Positions 8,406 to 21,359 of a stretch of DNA of 64,000 nt are shown here, in pieces. The stretch is from NCBI RefSeq assembly GCF_015209505.1, contig NZ_JADEYC010000023.1, positions 1 through 64,000 of the forward strand. Direction: 5' to 3'. The notes below the pieces were generated by a model, which saw nothing but the letters and a program-made list of their open reading frames with translations, did not search any database and was not told the origin of the DNA. Position numbers and translations under genes: made by a program. Each line of letters begins with the position of its first letter. The stretch's first letter is position 1. The DNA comes from Saccharopolyspora montiporae. Its GTDB lineage: Bacteria > Actinomycetota > Actinomycetes > Mycobacteriales > Pseudonocardiaceae.

Positions 8406-9545
8406 ATGAGTGACGGATTCGCCACCCGCGCCATCCACGCGGGCCAGGAGGCAGACCCGGCCACCGGGTCGGTGATCGTGCCGATCCACGCCACCTCGAC
8501 CTACGCCCAGGACGGCGTCGGCGGGCAGCGGGCCGGTTTCGAGTACTCGCGCACCGGCAATCCCACCCGGTCCGCGCTGGAGGAGTGCCTGGCCTCGCTG
8601 GAGGGCGCGCGGTTCGGTCGGGCGTTCGGTTCGGGCATGGCCGCCACCGACGCGGTCCTGCGGGCCTCGCTGCGCCCCGGCGACCACATGGTGATCCCGG
8701 ACGACGCCTACGGCGGGACGTTCCGGCTGGTGGACAAGGTGTTCACCGAGTGGGGCGTGGACCACACGCCCGCGCAGCTGTCCGATGTGGACTCCGTTCG
8801 CGCCGCGCTGCGGCCGAACACCAAGCTGATCTGGGTCGAGACACCGACCAACCCGCTGCTCAACATCGCCGACATCGCCGCGCTCGCCCAGCTCGCCGGG
8901 GAATCCGGGGCGCGGCTCGTCGTGGACAACACGTTCGCCTCGCCGTACCTGCAGCAGCCGATGGAGCTCGGCGCGAACGCGGTTGTGCACTCCACGACGA
9001 AGTACCTCGGCGGCCACTCCGACGTGGTCGGCGGTGCGGTGGTCACCTCGGACGAGGAGCTCGCCGGGCAGATCGCCTTCCTGCAGAACAGCGCCGGTGC
9101 GGTTCCCGGACCGTTCGACGCCTGGCTGACCCTGCGCGGGGCGAAGACGCTGGCGGTGCGCATGGATCGGCACAGCAGCAACGCCGAGCGGATCGTGGCC
9201 GCGCTGGAGGGTCATCCCAAGGTGTCCCGCGTCTTCTACCCGGGCCTGCCCGCGCACCCGCGTCACGAGGTCGCGGCCAAGCAGATGTCCCGGTTCGGCG
9301 GGATGGTTTCGTTCACGCACGCCGATGGCGAGCAGGCGGCGCTGGAGGTCTGCGCGCGTACCCGGCTGTTCACGCTGGCGGAGTCGCTGGGCGGCGTCGA
9401 ATCGCTCATCGAGCACCCGGGGCAGATGACGCACGCCAGCACCGCCGGATCGATGCTGCAGGTGCCCGCGGACCTGGTCCGCCTGTCGGTGGGCATCGAG
9501 GAACCGGGCGACCTGGTCGACGACCTGCTCGACGCGCTCGGCTGA
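8406..9545 (+). CDS. metB: Cystathionine gamma-synthase/lyase
   Basis: A 379-residue PLP enzyme of the Cys/Met metabolism family. It has the R-TRAIHAGQ N terminus, SRTGNPT, the DNTFASPYLQ strand and PLP lysine K199 in HSTTKYLGGHSD. Family members either make cystathionine from an O-acylhomoserine and cysteine (MetB) or split cystathionine to cysteine (MetC/gamma-lyase), and sequence alone separates these poorly. Pairing with cbs in this locus favours a role in homocysteine-to-cysteine flow. The name MetB follows the mycobacterial neighbour order (Rv1079). Confidence 0.9.
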   Translation: MSDGFATRAIHAGQEADPATGSVIVPIHATSTYAQDGVGGQRAGFEYSRTGNPTRSALEECLASLEGARFGRAFGSGMAATDAVLRASLRPGDHMVIPDDAYGGTFRLVDKVFTEWGVDHTPAQLSDVDSVRAALRPNTKLIWVETPTNPLLNIADIAALAQLAGESGARLVVDNTFASPYLQQPMELGANAVVHSTTKYLGGHSDVVGGAVVTSDEELAGQIAFLQNSAGAVPGPFDAWLTLRGAKTLAVRMDRHSSNAERIVAALEGHPKVSRVFYPGLPAHPRHEVAAKQMSRFGGMVSFTHADGEQAALEVCARTRLFTLAESLGGVESLIEHPGQMTHASTAGSMLQVPADLVRLSVGIEEPGDLVDDLLDALG

Positions 9546-9552
9546 GCGCGGC

Positions 9553-9798
9553 TCAGCGCTGCACGGCCGGGTCGGAGCCGTCCGGGAGTTCGGCGGGGCC
9601 GGACTCACCGGGCACCACCGGCAGGTCGTCGCTGCGCAGGCAGCCGCCGACCAGCTCCACCGCCCCGTCCCGCGGGAGGAAGGCGCCGGGGTCGTCGCAC
9701 CCGGCGTGCAGCACCGCGAGCACCGCTGTGCCGGTCAGCAGCACGGCACCGGCGAAACCGGTCGCGAGGGCGCTGCTGGTGGAGGTGCGCGCGGGCAT
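9553..9798 (-). CDS. Small single-pass secreted or membrane protein
   Basis: An 81-residue protein with a strong ribosome site (GGGGAGGA) 3-10 nt before the ATG at 9798. Residues 8-30 (SALATGFAGAVLLTGTAVLAVL) form one hydrophobic segment, followed by an acidic exported part with two cysteines (HAGCDD and VGGCLRS) that could form a disulfide. It is convergent with metB, ending only 7 bp from it. I do not recognise the family; the good ribosome site and the signal-like N terminus argue that it is real. Confidence 0.6.
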   Translation of the reverse strand: MPARTSTSSALATGFAGAVLLTGTAVLAVLHAGCDDPGAFLPRDGAVELVGGCLRSDDLPVVPGESGPAELPDGSDPAVQR

Positions 9799-10037
9799 GC
9801 TTCCTCCCCGGTGTCGGCGGGACAGCCCTGCGTCGGGCGCCCGGTCGGCGGGAAACCCCGGGTCCGGTCGGGAGAATCCGGGAATCCCGGTGCGCTGAGA
9901 CTACCGCCAACCGGCCCGGCACACCGTCTTCCGGTTCCGCGCCCCGGGCGCACCGATGCCGCGTCACCCGATCGGCGGCAGGCGTCCTGCGCTGCGTTCG
10001 GGTCTCATCCGGGGGTACGCGGTGGCACGATTGCGCC

Positions 10038-11249
10038 ATGCGGCTGATCGGCCTGGAACACATCCGCGCCGCCGGGGAGCAGTTGCTCGGTGTGGCGCGG
10101 CGGACTCCGCTGGAGCACACGCGGGTGCTGGCCGAGCAGTTCGGCGCACCTGTTCACCTCAAGTGCGAGAACCTGCAGCGCACCGGATCGTTCAAGCTGC
10201 GCGGCGCGTACGTGCGGCTGTGCGGGCTCGATCCGGCGCAGCGCGCGGCCGGCGTCGTGGCCGCGAGCGCGGGCAACCACGCGCAAGGCGTGGCGCTGGC
10301 GGCGCAGCTGCTGGGCATCCGGGCCACCGTGTTCATGCCGGAGCGGGTTCCGCTGCCCAAGCTCGCCGCGACCCGCGCCTATGGCGCCGAGGTCCGGCTG
10401 TGCGGCGGACCGCTGGAGGAGACGCTGACCGCGGCCGAGGCCTACGCCTCCGAGACCGGGGCCGAGTTCATCCACCCCTTCGACCACCCGGACGTCATCG
10501 CGGGCCAGGGGACGGTGGGTGCGGAGATCCTGGACCAGCTGCCCGGGGTGCGCACGATCCTGGTGCCGACCGGCGGCGGAGGTCTGGTGGCCGGGGTCGC
10601 CGCCGCGGTGCGGGCACGCGCGCCGCACGTCCGCGTCGTCGGCGTGCAGGCCGCGCAGGCGGCCGCCTGGCCCCCGTCGCTGGCGGCGGGGGAGCCGGTG
10701 CGGCTGCAGTCGGCGACCACGATGGCCGACGGGATCGCGGTGGGCGCACCCGGGCCGGTCACCTTCGCGCACGTGTCCGAGCTGGTCGACGATGTGCTGG
10801 CCGTGCGCGAGGAATCGCTGTCCCAGGCGCTGCTGCTGTGCTTGGAGCGGGCGAAGTTGGTCGTCGAGCCCGCCGGGGTGGCTGCGGTCGCGGCGCTGCT
10901 GGAGCACTCGGAACGGCTGGCCGGGCCCGCGGTCGCAGTGCTGTCCGGCGGCAACATCGATCCGCTCCTGTTGCTGCAGCTGGTCCAGCACGGGATGACC
11001 GCGGCCGGGCGCTATCTCTCGCTGCAGGTGCGGCTACCGGACCGACCCGGCGCGTTGGCGGGCCTGCTGGGCCGGCTGCAGGAGGGCAACGCGAACGTGC
11101 TCGATATCGCGCATTCCCGGATCTCCGGGGCGTTGGAGTTGGGCGAGGTGGACGTGCAGGTGTCGTTGGAAACGCGCGGACCGCAACACCGGGAATCGGT
11201 GGTCGAACAACTGGAATCCGCCGGCTTCACAATTGTCGCCGCGCGCTGA
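10038..11249 (+). CDS. ilvA: Threonine ammonia-lyase with ACT domain
   Basis: This PLP enzyme deaminates threonine to 2-oxobutyrate, the first step to isoleucine or a catabolic step. The 403 residues comprise the fold-type II core (1-315) with PLP lysine K53 in RTGSFKLRGAY, SAGNHAQG and the glycine loop PTGGGGL, and a single C-terminal ACT domain (about 328-403, starting LQVRLPDRPGALAGLL). One ACT-like domain is typical of short, catabolic-type enzymes, while classical biosynthetic IlvA has two. Upstream lies a weak leader without a clear Shine-Dalgarno. A hairpin separates it from convergent hppD. Confidence 0.92.
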   Translation: MRLIGLEHIRAAGEQLLGVARRTPLEHTRVLAEQFGAPVHLKCENLQRTGSFKLRGAYVRLCGLDPAQRAAGVVAASAGNHAQGVALAAQLLGIRATVFMPERVPLPKLAATRAYGAEVRLCGGPLEETLTAAEAYASETGAEFIHPFDHPDVIAGQGTVGAEILDQLPGVRTILVPTGGGGLVAGVAAAVRARAPHVRVVGVQAAQAAAWPPSLAAGEPVRLQSATTMADGIAVGAPGPVTFAHVSELVDDVLAVREESLSQALLLCLERAKLVVEPAGVAAVAALLEHSERLAGPAVAVLSGGNIDPLLLLQLVQHGMTAAGRYLSLQVRLPDRPGALAGLLGRLQEGNANVLDIAHSRISGALELGEVDVQVSLETRGPQHRESVVEQLESAGFTIVAAR

Positions 11250-11350
11250 ACCGCGCATTTCCTCGGATATCCGAATGCGGATGTCCTCCGGCGCAGAATG
11301 GTTCCGGGAAGGACTTCTTCCGCCGCTGGCCGCCCGGCCGGTGGCGGATG

Positions 11351-11385
11351 TGCGGGCGCGGCACGGGACCGTGGCCGCGCCCGCA
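11351..11385. terminator. Bidirectional terminator between ilvA and hppD
   Basis: A 12-bp perfect GC-rich stem (11351-11362 with 11374-11385) with an 11-nt loop lies between the two convergent genes. Confidence 0.65.
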
Positions 11386-11390
11386 GGCGC

Positions 11391-13876
<2,486 letters not shown>

Positions 13877-14064
13877 GGTCACCACTCCTCGTCGACTGCG
13901 GCTCCGCCCTCTCGCGGGCCAACTTCGTCCCGCCCCGGTGTGCAGGTTGCGGCCAGGAACGGAAAAACACGGCCCGCGCGGGGCCGTGCTGTTATTCGAC
14001 AATAGCACGAATTGTCACGCCGGGACCGGGGAATTTTCCGGCGTCCGGCGTGCAGGGACAGTCT

Positions 14065-14505
14065 TCACCCGGTTGGCCGTAGGTGGGTGGACAAATATTC
14101 CGGGACGTTGTAAGTGCAGCCGTAAACCTCGCCGGACTTGCCCTCGTAGGTCGTGCGCAATTCCGTTTCCAGGCGGAAGGTTCCGTCGGTCGGCGGGACC
14201 AGGACCTCCTTGCGGCCGACTTCCTCGCCCGCCCCGCCGCGGGCGCGCACCACGCAGGCGGCCGGGCGCTGCGGGTCGTCCCGCTGGACCTCGATCGCCA
14301 GGCGCAGCGTGTGCTCGTCGACGGCGTCGTAGGTGATCCGGTCGCCCTCGATCGGCTGGGTGCCGAGGTTGTTGTAGGCGACGAGCGTCCCGCCGACCAG
14401 GGCCACCAGGACCGCGGTGAACAGCGCCCAGCGCAGCGCCGGGTGGCGGCGCCGGGTGCGCCCGCGCGACCCGTACCGGTCGCCGAGGGGCTGCTGCTGG
14501 GTCAC
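14065..14505 (-). CDS. DUF4307 family single-pass membrane protein
   Basis: A 146-residue protein with a short basic cytoplasmic N terminus, one transmembrane helix at about residues 28-47 (LRWALFTAVLVALVGGTLVA) and an exported domain with two cysteines (AACVV and YGCTYN). GTG at 14505 has GGAGGA 6 nt upstream. It lies between greA and mca, as Rv1081c does in M. tuberculosis from memory. The function of DUF4307 proteins is unknown; conserved linkage with greA and mca is the only clue. Confidence 0.85.
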   Translation of the reverse strand: MTQQQPLGDRYGSRGRTRRRHPALRWALFTAVLVALVGGTLVAYNNLGTQPIEGDRITYDAVDEHTLRLAIEVQRDDPQRPAACVVRARGGAGEEVGRKEVLVPPTDGTFRLETELRTTYEGKSGEVYGCTYNVPEYLSTHLRPTG

Positions 14506-14705
14506 CGCGTTCCTCCGTGGGAGTCGTGCGGGTGTAGGCCGGGTCACTCCACCGCACCGCACCCGGGGCCGTTGCCGTCGGTGTCGAGCCCACCGGGAAC
14601 AATGGGGGCCGACGTCCACGTTGAGTATCCCCGGGATGTCCTGCGGCCGTGCAGCGGGGCCGGGGTGTCGTGTAGTGCTGTTGCGAGTGGGAGGACGACC
14701 GGGCG

Positions 14706-15587
14706 ATGGCTGATGGGCTGCGGCTGATGACCGTGCACGCGCATCCGGACGACGAGGCCAGCAAGGGTGCGGCGACGACCGCGCGCTACGTGGCCGAGGG
14801 GCACGACGTGATGGTCGTCACCTGCACCGGAGGTGAGGCCGGCAGCATCCTGAACCCGGCCATGGATCGTCCGGACGTGGTGGCGAACCTGCCGGAGGTC
14901 CGGCGCAAGGAGATGGCCGAGGCGGCCGCGATCCTGGGCGTGCAGCACCGCTGGCTCGGTTTCGTGGACTCCGGGCTGCCGGAAGGGGATCCGCTCCCGC
15001 CGCTGCCGGAGGGCTGCTTCGCCACCGTCGATCCGCAGGAGTCCACCCGTGAACTGGTCCAGGTGGTGCGCGAGTTCCGCCCGCACGTGCTGATCACCTA
15101 CGACGAGAACGGCGGCTACCCGCACCCGGACCACGTGCGCTGCCACGAGGTTTCGATCGCCGCCTTCGACGCGGCCGGCGACCCGGAGCTGTTCCAGGAC
15201 GTCGGCGAGCCCTGGCAGCCGCTGAAGCTCTACTACTCGCACGGCTTCTCCCGGAAGCGCATGGAGCTGTTCCACGAGGGGCTGCTCGCGGAGGGGATGG
15301 ACTCGCCGTACGGCGAGTGGCTGGCCAAGTGGGACGGTTCCCGCCCCGACCCGAACGCGCGGGTGACTACCCGGGTCGAGTGCGGTGACTACTTCGAGGT
15401 GCGCGACGACGCGTTGCGCGCCCACGCGACCCAGATCGACCCGAACAGCCGCTGGTTCGCGGTTCCGGCCGACATGCAGCGCAGGCTGTGGCCGACGGAG
15501 GACTACGAGCTGGTCCGTTCGCTGGTCGACACCACGTTGCCGGAGGAGGACCTGTTCTCCGGCGTGCAGGAGAAGGTGTGCGCATGA
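14706..15587 (+). CDS. mca: Mycothiol S-conjugate amidase
   Basis: Mca cleaves mycothiol S-conjugates of electrophiles and antibiotics to a mercapturic acid, which is exported, and GlcN-Ins, which is recycled. The 293-residue protein has the LmbE-like zinc motif AHPDDE at residues 12-17 and the second zinc site HPDHVRCHE. It keeps the KLYYSHGFS segment and the long C-terminal region typical of Mca; MshB, the close paralogue, is the main alternative. The position downstream of the divergent greA-DUF4307 pair fits Mca. Its presence implies mycothiol as the main thiol of the cell. Confidence 0.93.
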   Translation: MADGLRLMTVHAHPDDEASKGAATTARYVAEGHDVMVVTCTGGEAGSILNPAMDRPDVVANLPEVRRKEMAEAAAILGVQHRWLGFVDSGLPEGDPLPPLPEGCFATVDPQESTRELVQVVREFRPHVLITYDENGGYPHPDHVRCHEVSIAAFDAAGDPELFQDVGEPWQPLKLYYSHGFSRKRMELFHEGLLAEGMDSPYGEWLAKWDGSRPDPNARVTTRVECGDYFEVRDDALRAHATQIDPNSRWFAVPADMQRRLWPTEDYELVRSLVDTTLPEEDLFSGVQEKVCA

Positions 15588-15928
15588 GTGTCCAGGAGAC
15601 CGTCGGCCTCGTGCTGGCGCAGGGCTTCGGCCCGTCCGACGACCCGGGCGGGCAGGGCGAGGACTTCGGCAAGTCCTCGCCGGTGGGGCTGCTGCTGCTG
15701 GTGGTGTTCGCGATCTCGATCGTCCTGCTGGTGCGGTCGATGACCAAGCACCTCAAGCGGCTCCCGGTGAACTTCGACCAGGGCAAGGCCGACGCCGCGG
15801 CCCCGGCGCGCGCCACGGCGGACGCCGACCCGGACGGCCAGGACGCCGACCCGGTCGGCGGGGGAGCGGGCACCGAGCCCGGGAGCACCGAATCCCCGGG
15901 CCGGGACAAGAGTTCCGGCGACACCTAG
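15584..15928 (+). CDS. Small membrane protein coupled to mca
   Basis: A 114-residue protein whose ATG overlaps the mca stop in an ATGA junction, implying translational coupling. After a short N terminus there is one hydrophobic helix ([17 protein letters not shown], about residues 34-50), then a basic stretch ([10 protein letters not shown]) and an acidic, Ala/Asp/Gly-rich tail. It corresponds to the small gene after mca in mycobacteria (Rv1083). Function is unknown; a membrane-linked role in mycothiol-dependent detoxification is possible but only inferred from coupling. Confidence 0.82.
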   Translation: MSVQETVGLVLAQGFGPSDDPGGQGEDFGKSSPVGLLLLVVFAISIVLLVRSMTKHLKRLPVNFDQGKADAAAPARATADADPDGQDADPVGGGAGTEPGSTESPGRDKSSGDT

Positions 15929-15986
15929 GCGGCGGCTGATCCCCCGGGTGGGTGCGCCTGCCGCGGGGCGGTGGGACGCTGGGTGC

Positions 15987-18008
<2,022 letters not shown>

Positions 18009-18070
18009 TCTGCGTCCTGCCGCCCGATTCCGGGCGGCGCGCGCGGCCCGTTCTCTGCTGGACTGGCCGG

Positions 18071-18580
18071 ATGCACATCCGCGCCGCGCGTGCCGAGGAG
18101 TTGCCGCGCCTGCAGGAGATCGAGGTCTCCGCGGGCGCGGTCTTTCGGGACATCGGGATGCCGGAGATCGCCGACGATCCGCCGCTGAGCCTCGATCTGC
18201 TCGCTGCGTACCAGCGCAGCGGGCGCGCATGGGTCGCCGTGGGCGCGGACGACGTGCCGGCGGGCTATGCGGTGCTCGACGTGGTGGACGATCGCATCCA
18301 CGTGGCGCAGCTGAGCGTGCACGCCGATCACGCGCGCCGGGGTGTGGGCAGCATGCTCCTCGACCGGCTCGGCGAACTCGCCCTGGCCGCGGGGCTTCCC
18401 GCGCTGAGCCTGATCACCTTCCGGCAGGTGCCGTGGAACGCGCCGTACTACCAGCGGCTGGGGTTCCGCGAGCTGAGCACCGAGGAGCTCGGCCCGGGAC
18501 TCGCGTACCTGCTGGCCACCGAGGCCGAGCACGGCTTCGACCTGGAGCAGCGCGTGTGCATGCTGCGTCCCGCGTCCTGA
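18071..18580 (+). CDS. GNAT family N-acetyltransferase
   Basis: A 169-residue single-domain GNAT protein. The acetyl-CoA binding region is visible as [20 protein letters not shown] (motif A, RRGVGS) followed by [23 protein letters not shown] (motif B). ATG at 18071 starts the fold directly ([13 protein letters not shown]). The acceptor could be a small amine, an amino acid or a protein N terminus; the sequence does not say. It is codirectional with the DUF255 gene, 62 bp downstream, and convergent with the hemolysin III gene, 16 bp away. Confidence 0.85.
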   Translation: MHIRAARAEELPRLQEIEVSAGAVFRDIGMPEIADDPPLSLDLLAAYQRSGRAWVAVGADDVPAGYAVLDVVDDRIHVAQLSVHADHARRGVGSMLLDRLGELALAAGLPALSLITFRQVPWNAPYYQRLGFRELSTEELGPGLAYLLATEAEHGFDLEQRVCMLRPAS

Positions 18581-18596
18581 ACCCCGCGCCGGTTCC

Positions 18597-19274
18597 TCAC
18601 GCGTACAGCGCCAGCCAGATCGCCACGTGGTGGCAGAGGGCTGCTGCGGACACCGCCGAGTGGAAGAACTCGTGGTAACCGAACGTCGCGGGCCACGGGT
18701 CGGGTTTGCGAGTCGCGTAGCTGACCGCGCCGAGGGTGTACAGCGCGCCGCCCACCAGCAGCAGGACCAGTGCGGCGACCCCCGCGTTCTCCAGCAGGTC
18801 GGGCAGCACGAACACCGCGACCCAGCCGAGCGCGACGTACACCGGCACCCCGACCCAGCGCGGCGCGTTCGGCCAGGCGAGCTTGAGCGCCACTCCGCCG
18901 AGCGCTCCGCCCCAGACCACGGACAGCACCACGATCCCGGTGGTCGGTTGCATGGCCATGATCGCGAACGGCGTGTAGGTACCCGCGATGAACAGGAAGA
19001 TCATCGAGTGGTCCAGCCGCCGCATCCAGGTGCGCGCGTCCACGGTCTTCCAGGTCTTGCGGTGGTACAGCGCGCTGACGCCGAACAGTCCGAGGACCGT
19101 GATCACGTAGACGGAGGTGCCGACGGCGGCGCGAGCGGACACGGTCGCTGCGGCCAGGGTGATCAGCGTCGCCCCCGCGGCGACGGAGACCAGCAGGGAC
19201 CAGAAGTGGATCCAGCCGCGCATCCTCGGTTTGACGATCGCGTGCGCGTGGCGATGTGAGAGGGCGCTAGTCAC
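18597..19274 (-). CDS. trhA: Hemolysin III/PAQR family membrane protein TrhA
   Basis: A 225-residue seven-helix membrane protein. The PAQR metal-site pattern is present: a Ser/His pair in GVSALYHR, Asp in RRLDHSMIFLFIAGTYTP and two His in FGYHEFFHSAVSAAALCHH. Bacterial TrhA has been linked to membrane energetics and fluidity homeostasis; the hemolysin name is historical. GTG at 19274 is preceded 7 nt upstream by TAACCT and by no ribosome site, suggesting a leaderless mRNA. It pairs with the divergent prenyl synthase as Rv1085c does with Rv1086. Confidence 0.9.
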   Translation of the reverse strand: MTSALSHRHAHAIVKPRMRGWIHFWSLLVSVAAGATLITLAAATVSARAAVGTSVYVITVLGLFGVSALYHRKTWKTVDARTWMRRLDHSMIFLFIAGTYTPFAIMAMQPTTGIVVLSVVWGGALGGVALKLAWPNAPRWVGVPVYVALGWVAVFVLPDLLENAGVAALVLLLVGGALYTLGAVSYATRKPDPWPATFGYHEFFHSAVSAAALCHHVAIWLALYA

Positions 19275-19281
19275 GGCGCCG

Positions 19282-19287
19282 AGGTTA
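19282..19287 (-). promoter_or_regulatory. -10 box TAACCT before trhA
   Basis: On the minus strand TAACCT ends 7 nt before the GTG start, with no Shine-Dalgarno sequence between them. Confidence 0.45.
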
Positions 19288-19554
19288 CGGGACCGTAGGT
19301 TGTGCGTTCACCCGCAGCACCCGGGTGGCGGAGTGGCGCACGACACTCCGGGGGTGTGCCGCCGTCCGCGGCGGAAGGTTCGTCCGGAACGTCCGGTGCG
19401 CGGTCGCCGGGGATCTCCTGCCTGGTCAGCTCCGCTGCGCGCCCGCGCGGGCCCGTCCGCTGGGCAGACACCTCCCGGCGCCGAGTCCGGTGCGGACGTG
19501 GTGATCGTCACTCGGGCCCGCCGAGGCGGGCACCGGGCTGCGGCGTGTTCCGCG

Positions 19555-19560
19555 TACTCT
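19555..19560 (+). promoter_or_regulatory. -10 box TACTCT before the prenyl synthase gene
   Basis: TACTCT ends 8 nt before the GTG at 19569. No ribosome site intervenes, so the mRNA is probably leaderless. Confidence 0.5.
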
Positions 19561-19568
19561 CGTCCGGC

Positions 19569-20345
19569 GTGGCGCTCAAGGTTCGGCTGAAGGAACTCAT
19601 CTACAACGTCTACGAGCGGCGGCTGCGCCGCAAGCTCGACGGCTTGCAGCAGCCCCGGCACGTGGGCGTGATCCTGGACGGCAACCGCCGGTGGGCCAAG
19701 GAAGCCGGGCTGGACGCGGCCTTCGGACACCGCGCGGGCGCGCGCAAGATCGCCGAGCTGCTCAACTGGTGCGCGGAGTCCGATGTCGAGGTCGTGACCC
19801 TGTGGCTGCTGTCCACGGACAACCTCAACCGCACCAGCGAGGAGCTGGACGCGCTGCTGGAGATCATCACCGGTGTCGTCGACGAGCTCACCGAGCCCGG
19901 CAAGCCGTGGCGGGTGCGCATCGTCGGTGCCCTTGACCTGTTGCCCGCCGAGACCGCCACCCAGCTCTCCACCGCGGCGGTGCGCACCGAGGGTCGGCCG
20001 GGGATGCAGGTCAACGTGGCGGTCGGCTACGGCGGCCGGCAGGAGATCACCGACGCCGTGCGCAAGTTGCTGCAGCAGCAGGCCGAGTCCGGCGCCGGTA
20101 TCGAGGAGCTCGCCGAGCAGCTCACTGTCGACCACATCAGCGAGCACCTCTACACCTCGGGGCAGCCCGATCCGGATCTGGTGATTCGCACGTCCGGTGA
20201 GCAGCGGCTGTCCGGGTTCATGCTCTGGCAGTCGGCGCACTCGGAGTACTGGTTCTGCGAGGCGTACTGGCCCGCGTTCCGGCGCATCGACTTCCTGCGC
20301 GCGATGCGCGACTACGCCATCCGGCACCGGCGGATCGGCCGCTGA
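19569..20345 (+). CDS. Short-chain cis-prenyltransferase (Z-farnesyl/polyprenyl diphosphate synthase)
   Basis: A 258-residue undecaprenyl-synthase family enzyme that adds isopentenyl units in cis to an allylic diphosphate. It has the catalytic Asp motif VILDGNRRWAKE, LSTDNLNR, NVAVGYGGRQEI and the C-terminal DPDLVIRTSGEQRLSGF. The N terminus (LKELIYNVYERRLRR) and length resemble M. tuberculosis Rv1086, which makes omega-E,Z-farnesyl diphosphate, more than the longer decaprenyl synthase Rv2361c. It probably supplies the primer for the polyprenyl phosphate carrier used in arabinogalactan and peptidoglycan assembly. Product length is inferred, not shown. Confidence 0.9.
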   Translation: MALKVRLKELIYNVYERRLRRKLDGLQQPRHVGVILDGNRRWAKEAGLDAAFGHRAGARKIAELLNWCAESDVEVVTLWLLSTDNLNRTSEELDALLEIITGVVDELTEPGKPWRVRIVGALDLLPAETATQLSTAAVRTEGRPGMQVNVAVGYGGRQEITDAVRKLLQQQAESGAGIEELAEQLTVDHISEHLYTSGQPDPDLVIRTSGEQRLSGFMLWQSAHSEYWFCEAYWPAFRRIDFLRAMRDYAIRHRRIGR

Positions 20346-20363
20346 CCGGATGCGCGCGCGAAG

Positions 20364-20392
20364 AGGGGCCAGACCCTGCGGATCTGGCCCCT
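20364..20392. terminator. Bidirectional terminator after the prenyl synthase
   Basis: A perfect 10-bp stem, AGGGGCCAGA with TCTGGCCCCT, and a 9-nt loop lies between convergent genes. Confidence 0.7.
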
Positions 20393-20444
20393 GGGTGGAA
20401 CGCGTCGCGGGACCGCCCGGCCCCGCGCGGATCTACCCCGCGCT

Positions 20445-20693
20445 TCAGCTCTCCGAGCTGGGGTGGTCCACGACCGGCGCGTTGGTGCACTCGGCCTCGC
20501 TGGGCGACAGCACCGGCACGACGGCGCCGAGCACCGCGATGTCGTTGTTGCACGCCTGGACCGGCAGCACGCTCAGGTTGTTGTCGTTGAGCACGTTCAC
20601 GCCGTCGTTGTCCGCGCTGTCAGCGTTCGCAACGGGGGCGAGGGCCATCAGACCGGCGGCGGCACCGACGAGAACGGCGGTCTTCTTCAGCAC
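20445..20693 (-). CDS. Small secreted chaplin/rodlin-like protein, copy A
   Basis: An 82-residue exported protein. GTG at 20693 is used because AAGGAG lies 10 nt upstream and the start then aligns with copy B; GTG at 20702 is the alternative. Residues 1-25 form a Sec signal peptide (KKTAVLVGAAAGLMALAPVA, cleavage near ANA-DS). The mature part has about 57 residues, with NDGVNVLNDNN, two cysteines about 20 residues apart (QACNND and EAECTN) and a hydrophobic stretch IAVLGAVVPVL between them. The length, signal peptide and single disulfide recall chaplins and related aerial-hypha coat proteins, but the chaplin core motif itself is not present, so the link is tentative. Confidence 0.8.
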   Translation of the reverse strand: MLKKTAVLVGAAAGLMALAPVANADSADNDGVNVLNDNNLSVLPVQACNNDIAVLGAVVPVLSPSEAECTNAPVVDHPSSES

Positions 20694-20828
20694 TTGCTTC
20701 ACTCTCCTTTGATTACCGCGGTATTCGCCAGCAGCACCTCGCGCTCCGGTCGACCGGACGAGGTGGTGATCACTCCGGCGAGTTCCGGCTGGAAACTACC
20801 CGGGTCGACTTGTTGTTCCCAAATCGTG

Positions 20829-20846
20829 TACCACCATCGTGTGATC
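20829..20846 (-). promoter_or_regulatory. 18-bp motif shared by both secreted-peptide genes (copy A)
   Basis: TACCACCATCGTGTGATC lies 135 bp upstream of copy A's start and recurs with one mismatch 122 bp upstream of copy B. Conservation of an upstream non-coding block suggests a common promoter or activator site. Confidence 0.55.
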
Positions 20847-20901
20847 GGGAATTTTGTGCTCGTCGATGACCCGGGGAAATCGTTCCGGAATTGCACGCGA
20901 A

Positions 20902-20935
20902 GAAAGGAGCGCCGGGTCTTCCCGGCGCTCCTTTC
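20902..20935 (-). terminator. Terminator of secreted-peptide copy B
   Basis: A perfect 15-bp stem (20902-20916 with 20921-20935) around a 4-nt loop begins 35 nt beyond the copy B stop codon and is followed on the minus strand by TTCG. It separates copy B from copy A's promoter region. Confidence 0.8.
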
Positions 20936-20970
20936 GGCTCCGATTCCCGGCCGGTGCGGCCGGTCGCGCA

Positions 20971-21219
20971 TCAGCTCTGCGAGCTGGGGTGGTCGACGAG
21001 CGGCGCGTTGACGCACTCGGCCTGGCTCGGCGACAGCACCGGGACGACGGCACCGACCGCGGCGATGTCGTTGTTGCACAACTGCACCGGCACCGCGCTG
21101 ATGTTGTCGTCGTTGAGCAGGTTGACGCCCTCGTTGCCCGCGCTGTCGGCGTTGGCGATCGGGGCCAGGGCCATCAGGCCCGCGGAGGCGCCGACGACGA
21201 TCGCTGCTTTCTTCAGCAC
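20971..21219 (-). CDS. Small secreted chaplin/rodlin-like protein, copy B
   Basis: An 82-residue tandem paralogue of the neighbour copy A. GTG at 21219 has AAGGAG 7 nt upstream. I count 63 of 82 residues identical to copy A over an ungapped alignment; both cysteines, the NDxxVN motif, GAVVPVLSPS and the DHPSS C terminus are kept, while substitutions are mostly Val/Ile/Leu/Ala exchanges. That pattern suggests selection for hydrophobic packing. Each copy has its own terminator and upstream motif, so they are separate transcription units that may respond to the same signal. Confidence 0.82.
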   Translation of the reverse strand: MLKKAAIVVGASAGLMALAPIANADSAGNEGVNLLNDDNISAVPVQLCNNDIAAVGAVVPVLSPSQAECVNAPLVDHPSSQS

Positions 21220-21341
21220 TTGATTGCTCCTTGTTGGATGGGACAGAGCGAGCACTCGACATTCCCGGCTGCGCACCCCAGAGGTCCGGGCGAGCACTCG
21301 CGGGAAACCTAGCGGTCGATCGACGCGGAACGACAGTTTCC

Positions 21342-21359
21342 TACCACCATTGTGTGATC
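21342..21359 (-). promoter_or_regulatory. 18-bp motif shared by both secreted-peptide genes (copy B)
   Basis: TACCACCATTGTGTGATC, 17 of 18 positions identical to the site upstream of copy A and at a similar distance from the start codon. Confidence 0.55.

Noticed and set aside
18597-19274. Hemolysin as a virulence toxin
   Set aside because: The PAQR motifs show a membrane homeostasis protein; the hemolysin name is historical.
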